From Lunularia cruciata (Eukaryota > Streptophyta > Marchantiopsida > Lunulariales > Lunulariaceae), in NCBI GenBank assembly GCA_948567375.1, contig OX419755.1, forward strand, positions 69,878,944-69,942,943: a stretch of 64,000 bases of DNA. The letters run 5' to 3'. The translations under genes and the position numbers were made by a program. The notes under the pieces were generated by a model that ran no database searches, was not told the DNA's origin, and saw only the letters and a list, made by a program, of their open reading frames with translations. Of this stretch, positions 22,180-31,639 are shown one piece after another (positions within the stretch are counted from its first letter, which is position 1; each line of letters starts with the position of its first letter).

Positions 22180-23530
22180 TGAAAGATGTGGTAAATGAGT
22201 TTCAAGATGTCTTCCTAGATGATCTACCCTCAAGACTACCACCAAAAGGAGAGTAGATCATGAAATTGAGATACTTATGGGGAAGACACCTCCTTGTAAG
22301 GCCCCATATTGTATATCATCTCATGAGTTGGAGGAGTGTAAGGCTCAAACTGAATATATGCTGCAAAAATAGTTTATCCAACCCAGTGTATCACCATATG
22401 GGGCTCCTATCTTGTTTGTGAAGAAGAAGGATGGTACAATGTGCATGTGCATTAACTATTGGGTAAATAGTCAATGCACATGAACAATGAAGAACAAATA
22501 TCCTTTACCCCGCATGGACAACGTGTTTGATCAACTCAATGGAGCAAGACACTTCACCAAATTGGACTTGTGGAGTGGTTACAATCAAATCTGGATGGTA
22601 GAGGAAGATGTATACAAAATTGCCTTTCAAACCAAGTATGGTCACTTTGAGTACCTTGTGATGCCATTCGGCCTCACCAATGCACCTGCCACTTTCATGA
22701 GTCTTATGAATGCTATATTTTGGCCATATTTGGATAAGTTTGTAATCATTTTCCTTGATGACATCTTAGTATATAGTAGGATGATGACGGAACACAAACA
22801 ACACCTACAAGAAGTCCTCCAAATTCTAAGATAGAATCACTTATATGCCAAAATCTCAAAGTGCAAGTTTGGCAAGTCTGAAGTAGACTACTAGGGGCAT
22901 AGAGTAAGTGCAGAGTGTATTTAAGTATTAAAAAAATAAAATAGAGGTCATTCAAGAATGGAGCGCTCAAGAAGATCAAACTCAACTCAAGAGCTTCTAT
23001 CATCGATTTGTCAAAGACTTCTCCAAGGTGGCACAGGCTTTAACAACACTACTTGGCAAGGGGAAGAAGTGGACATGGAGAACTGTACAGTAGTTGGCCT
23101 TTCAAGAATTGAAAGATGCCTTGCTATATGCACCAATCTTGAAATGGTATGACTCAAAATGTCCAATCAAATTGGCTACCAATGCATCAGGTGTAGCCAT
23201 AGGAGCAGTCCTACAACAAAAGTGGCATGATGGATGGCATCTAATTGCATACTTCTCTTAAAAGCTATTACTGGTAAAATGAAATTATCACACCATAGAG
23301 CAAGAAGAGCTGGCCATTGTCCTTGCAACCAAGCATTGGAAGCACTATCTTGGCAAGAAGCCATTTTTAGTGGAGACAGACCATAAACCTTTAGTCTACT
23401 TGGAGATAGAGAAAGATCTATCTCATCACCAGATTTGGTGGGCAGAGTGGTGATAACAATTCAACATGACAATCACCTATGTGGAAGGCAAGAAGCAACT
23501 TGCATATGCATTCACCAAAATGCCAATGAT
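22180..23530 (+). pseudogene. E2 reverse transcriptase and RNase H (disrupted)
   Basis: The open segment 22487-22834 carries the RT core: [28 protein letters not shown] and the catalytic FLDDILVYS. This part is the most intact RT in the window. Upstream, where IDYRGLN is expected, an inverted duplication (22444-22482) has replaced the coding sequence. RNase H motifs follow in broken frames: TNASGVAIGAVLQQ (Asn codon 23181-23183 in place of catalytic Asp), EQEELAIVLATKHWKHY and ETDHKPLVY. Stops occur at several Trp and Gln codons. Confidence 0.88.
22444..22482. repeat. Snap-back palindrome inside E2 RT
   Basis: An arm at 22444-22460 (CATGTGCATTAACTATT) is repeated in inverted orientation at 22466-22482 with one mismatch and a 5-bp loop. 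E1 has normal coding sequence at the corresponding place, so the right arm is an acquired inverted copy of the left. Confidence 0.9.
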
Positions 23531-23538
23531 AAAAAAAT

Positions 23539-24105
23539 TTGGTGGAAGAGGTCAAGATGAACCTTGAATTCTGGCCAAAGCTTCTAGCTACTACAAAAAC
23601 AAACACCCATATTGTAGGAGCTCAATCATCCAAAGACATCACCAACAACCAAGGACTCACTTTTTGTGAGGGTAAATTATGGATCTCAAATGCCCCAGAA
23701 TTATGCACCACCATCTTAGCAAAGTGTCATGATTTTGGCATTGCAGGTCATGTCGGAGTAGACAAGACCTTGGATTCAATCAAGCGCCATTACTATTGGC
23801 CCAAGATGAGCATCGATGTGATGGAATATGTTTGGAACTGCCTACTTTTTCAACAGAACAAAGCCTCTAATCAAGCTCTTGCATGACTCCGAAAACTCCT
23901 CCCTACTCCTACGCAATGTTGGGAACAGATGAGTATGGATCTAGTCTGTGAATTGCCCAAGACCACCTTAGGGTTTGACTCCATTGTAGTATTTGTTGAC
24001 CGCCTTAGCAAAATGATTCATGTACGCCCTACCACCAAGGAGGTGATGGCTCCATAACTAGCTCAGTTGTACTTAGATGCCATCTTCTTTCACCATGGCT
24101 TATCA
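23539..24105 (+). pseudogene. E2 integrase, N-terminal half only
   Basis: The zinc-binding motif region reads HDFGIAGH, HYYWPKM and CLLFQQ, in which one Cys is Phe. The first catalytic Asp is present (SMDLVCELP), followed by VVFVDRLSKMIHVRP. Coding stops being recognisable after FHHGLS at about 24105, where the deletion junction with the 3' LTR lies. The second Asp, the Glu and the chromodomain are gone. Confidence 0.88.
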
Positions 24106-24116
24106 TTTATAGTGCA

Positions 24117-24570
24117 TAAGCCAAAAATAGCCTAAAAACTTTAAAGCCATTTTTAGAGGCCTAAATGAATGAATTAGGCCTCAAAAAACTCTCCCTCCTC
24201 AAGGAATTAAGGCTCACCTTCCCCCTCCCCCCCTCCATGATTTGTCTCGTCAAGAGCTTTCCAATGGTACCTTACCCATGTGATTTTGAGCTTCCTACAA
24301 GAAGATTCCCTAAAGATTCCCTTCAATCAAACCCATTTGACCAACTAGATAGGACAAGGACTGATATGTCAACCATCCAAACAACTAATCCAAGGCTGGA
24401 GCTCATTGATAGGTCACCAATCCATGTATCTGATCCAAGGGTGGAGGTTCCTTTGAAGAGATACTCTTTGCTATATAATAAAGAGAAGGTGTCCTTTGGG
24501 GCATCGGAGGATTGAGTGTGAAATATGTGTTTTCTTTCTTGAAGAGTTCTCTTGTTCTTGGATTATTACA
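24117..24570 (+). repeat. E2 truncated 3' LTR (3' part)
   Basis: It begins inside the LTR at the AAGCCAAAAATAGCC word, which lies about 270 bp into the 5' LTR, and runs to the proper end GATTATTACA. Both U3 repeat units are therefore missing, but the TATA-like word and the end are present. Confidence 0.9.
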
Positions 24571-24740
24571 ATATCTTGTATAATACCATTAGCTAGAAAT
24601 ATTATCTTGAGGTTAAAATAGGCTTGGTAATATCTTTAGTGATTTTATATACTTTATAGATGTCTTGTGTAATACCATTAGCTTAAAAAAATTATCTAGA
24701 GGTGTAAATTGGCTTGGTAATGTCTTTACAGATGTTATAT
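24571..24740 (+). repeat. 89-bp duplication covering the left end of E3
   Basis: The words TTATAG-AT-N-TCTTG, TAATACCATTAGCT and GGCTTGGTAAT appear twice in order: once split by E2 (18362-18369 plus 24571-24651) and once at 24652-24740. The second copy is the true left border of E3 (target word TCTTG, then its LTR). The first copy is therefore a tandem duplicate of flank plus about 75 bp of LTR, later split when E2 inserted into it. Confidence 0.7.
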
Positions 24741-25199
24741 ACAATGGTCTTAGTAGATCAAATAAAGGTGTCAGCAAAAGAATACTTCTACCATGAAGAA
24801 GTAGAAAACACCATGAAAACTTTAGAGCCAATTTTGGAGGCTTGAATGAATGAAGCCTCAAAAAAATGTAATCTTCACCCTTGGAAATTTTTTGTCTTAT
24901 TTATATCTTTCCAATGGTATCTCACCCATGCTATTCTAAGCTTCTTACAAGAAGATTCCCCAAAGATTACATTTGGTCAAACTTGTTTGACCAACCAAAT
25001 AAGACAAGGATTGACATGTCACCAACCAATGTAGCTAATCTAAGGGTGGAGCTCATTGACATGTTACCCATCCATGTATTTTATCCAATGGTGTAGCTCC
25101 TTTTGTAGGGATTCTCTTTTCTATATAACAAAGACAAGGTGCTTCTTTTGGGGCATCACAGTATTGAGAAATGAAACCTCTTCATAACATTTGAGGAGG
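24668..25199 (+). repeat. E3 5' LTR (short form)
   Basis: It begins TGTAATACC after TCTTG. It lacks the second U3 unit. A deletion near the end removed most of the last 40 bp and the start of the primer-binding site: only CATAACA and TTTGAGGAGG remain, where E2 has CATTACA and TTTGAGCAAG. The right border is therefore approximate. Confidence 0.8.
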
Positions 25200-25429
25200 T
25201 GTTTTAATCCAAATGAGTGGATCACCCCTCTTGGAGGGACACAGGCTATTGACATTGAGTAATTTCAAGGGGAGAAAAAGTAGTGCAATAGATGATGGGA
25301 TAGATGATCTTGAAAGACAATTTCTTGCATTTCACTTTCCTTTCTTTATCCATTTCATATCAAGATGAGCAAGTGAGATTATATTTTATTTACCATTTTG
25401 GAATTCATAGACATAGTAATGAATTTGCC

Positions 25430-25735
25430 AAATCTTATGATTCTACTTGTGATGATATACAATAGAGAATGAGATTTGAGAATTAAAATTTTGTTATGAT
25501 GCATTGGATTTGAGTATACCAAATCCTCTCTCTTTCAACACTCAAGTAGAAATCCATTATGTAGTTAGACAAAAAGTGATGTTTAGAGATTTCATAGTTC
25601 TTAACTCTTAATTTTGGTGAATGAGTGATTCAATGAATGATAACCTTTGAGGTCCCAATGTTAGTCCTAATTACCCTTGCTTCCTCTCAAGTGATCATAT
25701 TAACCCTCTATTAAAGTAGGAAGTATCAATTGAGC
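25430..25735 (+). pseudogene. E3 copy of the unassigned leader reading frame
   Basis: The most conserved part reads IPNPLSFNTQVEIHYVVR and KVMFRDF, ending in VIILTLY and a stop. It is matched in E1 and E2. Stops and a small deletion after KVMFRDFIV break it. Its survival in the most decayed copy argues that the ancestral family encoded it. Confidence 0.5.
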
Positions 25736-25754
25736 ATCTACCGTGTGTACAAAT

Positions 25755-26890
25755 CATAGAGCTATAGTTGTAAGATCTAATGCAAGGAATGTAAGAGATG
25801 TTGAACAAGTTTGGGGAGATCAAGATGATAATAGAAGCATTACAAAGTCAAGTATGTACCTTCAAGAACAATCATGAAATGCAAAAAGAGAAGTCGTCCC
25901 AAGACCCAATAATAACTACCAAAGTGTCTCAAGTGTCACTCATACTGATGACACCAATCTTGGTCAACAATGAATCCACATTTTTACTATGGATGAAGAA
26001 GATATGCAACATTGAGCCTTACAAGGGATAACATTCTATGGGAATAGTGAAAAATTAGATCTCAAGAATAACTTGATACTTTTGATTATTCATAACCAAA
26101 ACCACCAATCATTCTATAAGCATGTTTGCATGTGGATACCTAGCCAATAAAGCCCTCATATGATACAATGTTTGGGAATGATCAGTGTTGGTGGAAGGAA
26201 GAGAGACCACTTGGATAGAATGCAAGAAGTGTTGTTAAAGAATTTCAAATATGTGGATTCTATGCAGAATGCTCAAACCTAACTATGGAGATTGAAGCAA
26301 AAGAACAACATAAAAGAATATGTGGAGACATTCTTGATTTATAAGTTGTGATAACTAATATGAGACCAACAAAATCTCTTGATAACTTCAAATGGAGCTC
26401 AAAGAGCAAATTTGCCAAGAGGTCATGGTACAAAAACCTCACATTGTTTTTTAAGCCATTGCGTGTGCTCAGATAATAGCATGAGCACTTGGAGGAGGTG
26501 AAGGCGTAGTCCTGACATAGCACTATCAAACTGATATATTGTACTTTGGTGGACCAATTCCTATGGAATTGGGCGACATTTTTTGAGTCCGAGGAGCATG
26601 ATTGCTCCAAGGAGAATGGAGATGGAGTCCCATGAGGAGAAGGGACTCAAGTAGAATAATGATATTACAATTATGACCAAGTTGGGCACATAGCCATCAA
26701 TTGTCATGCTTGCCTTCCTATGGGCTCTCAAATTCCATACAAATGACCTTTGAAAAACTTGGAGAGATGAATCTAAGAGGAGGATGCTAAAATAACAATG
26801 GAAAATTAAGATCACCAAGAAATGTACCTCATAGCCTTATTGGCCCAAAAAGAAGAGTAAAAGTGGAGGAAAGAAGGGGACAAGTATGCA
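25755..26890 (+). pseudogene. E3 gag (disrupted)
   Basis: Recognisable gag segments include IKMIIEALQSQV, LLWMKKICNIEPYKG, and ALGGGEGV near 26490. A knuckle-like YNYDQVGHIAINCHAC near 26660-26720 retains His and the last Cys but has lost the first two Cys to Tyr. Many stops and indels interrupt it. It aligns along its length with E1 and E2 gag. Confidence 0.8.
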
Positions 26891-26929
26891 AAGTTTGAGG
26901 AAAAAATTGCACAACTGATTGTTGTAAAT

Positions 26930-27480
26930 GGACTCCTAGAAGGAAATCAAGTGAGAATATTGATAGACCTTAAAACAATAGAGAATTTATTATCTTTCTT
27001 TGTTGGAGATAAAACTAAAGAAGGATGAGAATGAAGAAGTAGAGTTACCTAATGGTCAAACAAAGAGGATTGAATTGTTACCTAGAAAGGTAGTGCTCTT
27101 AGAACAGGAGTATTATGAAGAAATTAAGTAATATAATTAGCTTTTTACAATGTGATCTTAGGCATATCATGGATGGAACACTACAACTTTATGCTAGATT
27201 GGAGAATAAAAATAATGAGAACTAGCCAATGGAAGATAATTGGAGTTAAAGAAATATCTTAAAGATAAAAATTGTCTCTCTATATCATAAGGATAATAGC
27301 TATTGGTAATACAAAAAGATGTTTCATGGGTATAATAAGAGAAATCTAGAGTGCACAACTTGATGGATAAGGATAATAGCTATTTGTAAGACAAAAGATA
27401 TTTCATAGATGTAATAAGAGAAATCTAGAGTGCACAACTTGATGGATAAATTCTTTGAAAGATATGGTCAATGAATTTCA
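26930..27480 (+). pseudogene. E3 protease remnant with 80-bp tandem duplication
   Basis: The active-site region reads ILIDLKTIENLLS, so neither Ser/Thr nor Gly of D-S/T-G is present. VILGISWMEHYN is still visible. At 27289-27368 and 27369-27448 about 80 bp (with the words GGATAATAGC and GAGTGCACAACTTGATGGATA) is tandemly duplicated. The copies differ at several positions, so the duplication is itself old. Confidence 0.8.
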
Positions 27481-28810
27481 AGATATATTTCTTGATGATT
27501 TACACTCAAGATTACCAACCAAAAGAAGAGTAGATTATAAAAGCAAGATACTTCTTAGGAAGACTTCTCCTTGTAAGGCCACATATTGACTATCACCTCA
27601 TGAGTTGGGGGAGTGCAAGGCTCAAATCAAGGATACACTACTAAAAAGTTTTATCCAATACTACATATCACTATATGGAACTCTTATTTTGTTTGTGAAG
27701 AAGAAGGATGATGTGATGCAAACTTGTATTGACTATAATGGCCTAAATCAACTAAATGTGAAGAATAAATACCCATTATCTTGCATGGATGACTTATTTG
27801 ATCAACTCAACTGAGCAAAACACTTCACCAAACTTGATCTATGGAGAGATTACAACCAAATTAGGATCATGGAATAAGACATACACCAAACTACATTTCA
27901 AACAAGTATAGTCACTTTAAGAACCTTGTGATGCCGTTTGGTCTCACTAATGCACCAATCACTTTGATGAGTTTGATAATTGATATATTTCATCCATACT
28001 TGGATAAGTTTATTATCATTTTCCTCGATGACATCTTAGTCTACAATAAGAGAATGAAAGAGCACAAACAATATCTACAAGAAGTTATTCAAATTCTATG
28101 ATAAAACTAGTTGTATGCCAAAGTCTCAAAGTGCAAGTTTTGCAAGTCTAAAGTAGATGACTTGGGGGGCATAGAGTAAGTGCAAAAGGTATCCAAGTTT
28201 CAATAGATAAAACATATGACATTCAAAAATGGGTTGCTCTAGAAGATCAAACTCAACTCAAGTATTTCTTGGGATTGACTTGGTTCTATTGTTGATTTTT
28301 CAAGGACTTCTCCAAGATTACACAACCCCTAAAGGCACTCTGTGGCAAGAGAAAGAAGTGGATGTGGGGAACTACACAAGAAATGGTTTTTTAATAATTG
28401 AAAGATGCATTACTACATGCACCAATCTTAAAATGGTGCGGCCCAACAAGTCTAATCAAGTTGGCTTTAGATGTATCAAGCATTACAATAGGAGAAATTC
28501 TACAATAGAAATGGAATAAAAGATAGTACCCAATTGCATATTCTTTTAGAACTTGTTACTGGCAAAGCATAACTATCACACCACCAAATGAGAAGAGTTG
28601 GCTATTGTTCTTGAGACCAAGCATTGGAAGCACTATCTCGATGAGAAGGCATTTGTAGTGGAAAAAAAACACAAACCACTAGTATACCTCAAGATATAGA
28701 AAGATCTATCCCATCAATAAGTTCATTGGGCAAGTTTAACATGGCAATCACTATGTGGAAGGCAAGAAAGAACTTGTAGATACATTCACCCAAATGCCTA
28801 TGGTGAACAA
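27481..28810 (+). pseudogene. E3 reverse transcriptase and RNase H remnant
   Basis: Visible motifs are [44 protein letters not shown] and FLDDILVYN in successive frames. RNase H retains LALDVSSITIG, where the first catalytic Asp (28470-28472) is still present, unlike E1 and E2. KHWKHYLDEKAF follows. Stops and frame changes occur every few dozen codons. Confidence 0.85.
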
Positions 28811-30250
28811 TTAGGTTGTAGAGGTCAAGGTGAACCAAGAATTTAGGCCAAGGATTCTTATTGCTCTGAAGGTTGATCCATAAATTTTAAGAGCTCAATC
28901 ATCCAAAGGTGTAACCAATACCCAAGGATCACCTTTCATGATGGCAAGTTATGGATCCTAGATGCTCCAAACCTAAGAATCACTATTCTAGCAAAATGTC
29001 TTGATTTTGCCATTATAAGTCATGATGGAGTAGACAAGACCTTAGATGCAATCAAACACCATTATTAGTGATCTAAGATGAGCAACAATGTTATGGAGTA
29101 TGTTTGAAGTTGCCTACTCCATCAACAAATAAAGTAGGCTTTGGTTGGAATCCTTCAACCTCTTCCATACTCCTACACAACATTGAGAGCATGTCAATAT
29201 GGATCTGATTTGTGATTTACCAAAGATCACCTCAAGTTTTGCTAAGTTGGTCTACAAAGACTACAGTCTTTGTAGACCGACTTAGCAAAATGATTCATGT
29301 CTATCCTATGGCCAACAATATGATTGCACCCACAATAAGCTCAATTTTATTTAATTGTTTTCTTGCCATGAATTATCTTGAGTGCTCTTCACTGATTGGC
29401 GAACTAAATTCATTAGTTTGTTTTAGAGAACTTTTATTGGCATCTTCAAAACCAAACTTACCATATCCATGATATACCATCCAAAAACTAATGAGGACAT
29501 GCCCCGGAGCTTCACCTTAGAGGAGCAAGAATGGTGGGATACATTACCTTTACTAGTGGAATTTTCCTATAATAATTCAATCAATGCATATATATAGGTC
29601 ACACCATTCTTCTTGATATGTAAAGAACACCTTTTCAAACCTTCAAGCTTGGTAAAGATCCACCTAATGACTAAAAAATTCAATTATGTCAACACTTTTT
29701 TTCTAGAATCCAAAAGAGTGTAGAGGAAGCCAAGTAGAGGTTGCAAATAGCACAAACTTGACAAAAAAAATATGCAGATGGACATTGCATGCATATGGAG
29801 TTTAGTATCAAGGATCAAGTGTGGTTGTCCACAACCAACCTTATATTAGTTGGCCTTGTGAGCTCAGACCTTGTTTTATTGGCTCTTATTCTATCATCCA
29901 TCAAACTAGTAGAATGGCCTATTACGTCAAGCTACCGCCATATATGAAGATCCATCCAATGTTCCATGTTTCCTTGCTACGCATCTATGCACCCCAATCC
30001 TACCACTTTCCTTCCATACAAGAAGCTCAAACCTTGTCCAACACTCATTGATAGCACGGAGAATACAAAGTCAAATGCATTCCAAAAATCAATTCATGTT
30101 ACCCACCATCCATATGTGGAATATCTTGTACATTGAAAGTGTACCCATTGTATGAGGCAACATGGGAGCCCGTAACTAACTTGACCAATGTATTGTTGCT
30201 AGTGCAACCTTTTTAGCTTTGCAATGAGAACATTGTATCTTAAATGGAGG
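28811..30250 (+). pseudogene. E3 integrase and chromodomain remnant
   Basis: Integrase parts include VDRLSKMIHVYP near 29270, ELNSLVCF near 29400 and the GPF-like region FIGSYSIIHQTSRMAYYVKLPP at about 29870-29940. The first DDE segment is replaced in part by a palindrome (29237-29290). The chromodomain at about 30060-30240 shows VEYLVH, then in another frame YPLYEATWEPVTNLTN. It ends ENIVS-stop just before the polypurine tract, as in E1. Confidence 0.82.
29237..29290. repeat. 26-bp snap-back palindrome inside E3 integrase
   Basis: The arms at 29237-29262 and 29265-29290 match over 26 bp with one mismatch and a 2-bp loop. The right arm is normal coding sequence (VFVDRLSK). The left arm is its inverted copy, standing where E1 encodes FDSIV. 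Confidence 0.93.
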
Positions 30251-30254
30251 AGGT
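30242..30254 (+). other. E3 polypurine tract
   Basis: AAATGGAGGAGGT, a degenerate polypurine tract, lies directly before the 3' LTR start at 30256. Confidence 0.75.
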
Positions 30255-30255
30255 T

Positions 30256-30809
30256 TGTAATACCATTCGCTAGACAAATTACTTAAAGGTGGAAATTGGC
30301 TCAATATTATCTTTAGGGATATTATATACAATGGTCTAAGTAGATCAAATAGAGGTGTCATCAATAAAATACTTCAATTAATAGAGCAAAGGCCAAAAAC
30401 ACCCTAAAAAATTTAGGGTTAATTGGAGGCCTAAACAAAAGAACTAGGCCTTGGAAAAGAGGATCCTCCATCCTCAAAAAATGTTTGTCTTGTTGAGATC
30501 TTCCTAATTGTACTTCTCAAATATTCTAAGTTTCCTATAGGAAGATTCTCCAAAGATATCATTTGGTCAAACTTGTTTGATCAACCAAAGAGGACAAGGA
30601 TCAACATGTCACCATTCCATACAATAAATCTAAGTGTGGACCTTGTTAACATATCACCAATCCATGTATTTGATCCAAGGATCTATCTCCCTTTGTGTGG
30701 ATCCTCTTTGCTATATAACAAATACAAAGTGCTCCTTTGGAGCATCTGAATATTGAGGAATGAAACCTTGTGCTTCTCTTAGGGTTTTTTGTATCCTTGG
30801 AACATAATA
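30256..30809 (+). repeat. E3 3' LTR (554 bp, short form)
   Basis: It begins TGTAATACC and ends near AACATAATA, followed by the target duplication TCTTG. It has a single U3 unit and the GCTATATAACAAA TATA-like word near 30710. Confidence 0.9.
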
Positions 30810-30814
30810 TCTTG

Positions 30815-31639
30815 TCGGTAAACTAACTTGAAATTCAACTCAATTTATGGAATAAGATTTTGTCATCCTAATCTGATCATTTTAACAAGTTTTTATTCTC
30901 CATCCTTGGATTTTTCCCTATACAAAGTACAATAGAGAGCAATTTGCCATACCTTATCCATATTTATGAGAAATATTTCCAAATCCATATTTTATGAACT
31001 TAAAGTTTGGATATATAATATAAATCTTATTATTTAACAAGTTTGGATTCCAAATCATTTGTGTTTGCTCCATACAAAGTACAAATTTCCATATCCTATC
31101 AATATCTATAAATAATATTTCCAAATCAAGTTATGAACTCAAAATTTAAGGATATGAACTTAGGGATAGATACCCATATATTTTTTCCATAATCTGAAAA
31201 ATATCCTTGTAATTTAAGATTTTGGTGAATAACTATATTGTGCAAAATATAAGTTTGATATGAATATAGAACTAAAAAGAGGGCCATTGATAAGCATGAA
31301 GCTCTATGTGATAGCAGTATAATTTATGCAATATCACTTTCTCTTGATTGAGGCTTCTAAGCCTTATATATGATATTGTTTAAACTAAGCTTGACAAGTC
31401 CACCTTGAATGACCATCTCCATTGCATTGGCTCTATTTAAAAGTGTGTTTCTCACACCCAATATCCTTTGTGAATCTTCTTTTACTCTTTTTTTAGTCTT
31501 GGAGGTTGCCTTGTTTGAAGTGGCTCACATTATTTAAAACCCAAGCCCTACCAAAAAGAAAGAAGGTTCAATAGCCTACTCATATGTATGCATGTAGCTT
31601 GAAATAATAAAAAAGTGACATCATAGTATTGAATACATT
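30815..31639. other. AT-rich interval, no gene recognised
   Basis: The sequence is strongly AT-rich and has no recognisable coding region. TTGGA/CCATA words recur in loosely similar 80-100 bp blocks around 30890-31150, suggesting an old duplication. Confidence 0.4.

Larger units (their letters stand above)
18375..24570 (+). mobile_element. E2: Ty3/gypsy chromovirus copy, 3' end deleted
   Basis: This is a plus-strand copy of the same family as E1. It has a full 5' LTR (18375-19114), a primer-binding site, the unassigned leader frame, gag, protease, RT, RNase H and the first half of integrase. A deletion then joins integrase at about 24105 to the interior of the 3' LTR at about 24117, with roughly 11 bp of filler between. 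The lost part includes the second Asp and the Glu of integrase, the chromodomain, the polypurine tract and the first part of the 3' LTR. Flanking 5-bp words ATCTC (18370-18374) and ATATC (24571-24575) differ by one base and are probably an aged target duplication. A solo LTR lies inside its gag. Confidence 0.92.
24668..30809 (+). mobile_element. E3: Ty3/gypsy chromovirus copy, oldest and most decayed
   Basis: This is a plus-strand copy of the same family with both LTRs (24668-about 25199 and 30256-30809) and a perfect target duplication TCTTG at 24663-24667 and 30810-30814. The order of parts is as in E1. Its LTRs are the short form without the U3 duplication. Coding regions carry far more stops and small indels than E1 or E2, and there are an 80-bp tandem duplication (27289-27448) and a palindromic replacement in integrase (29237-29290). 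The relative age is inferred from this decay and from the junction with E2. Confidence 0.92.
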
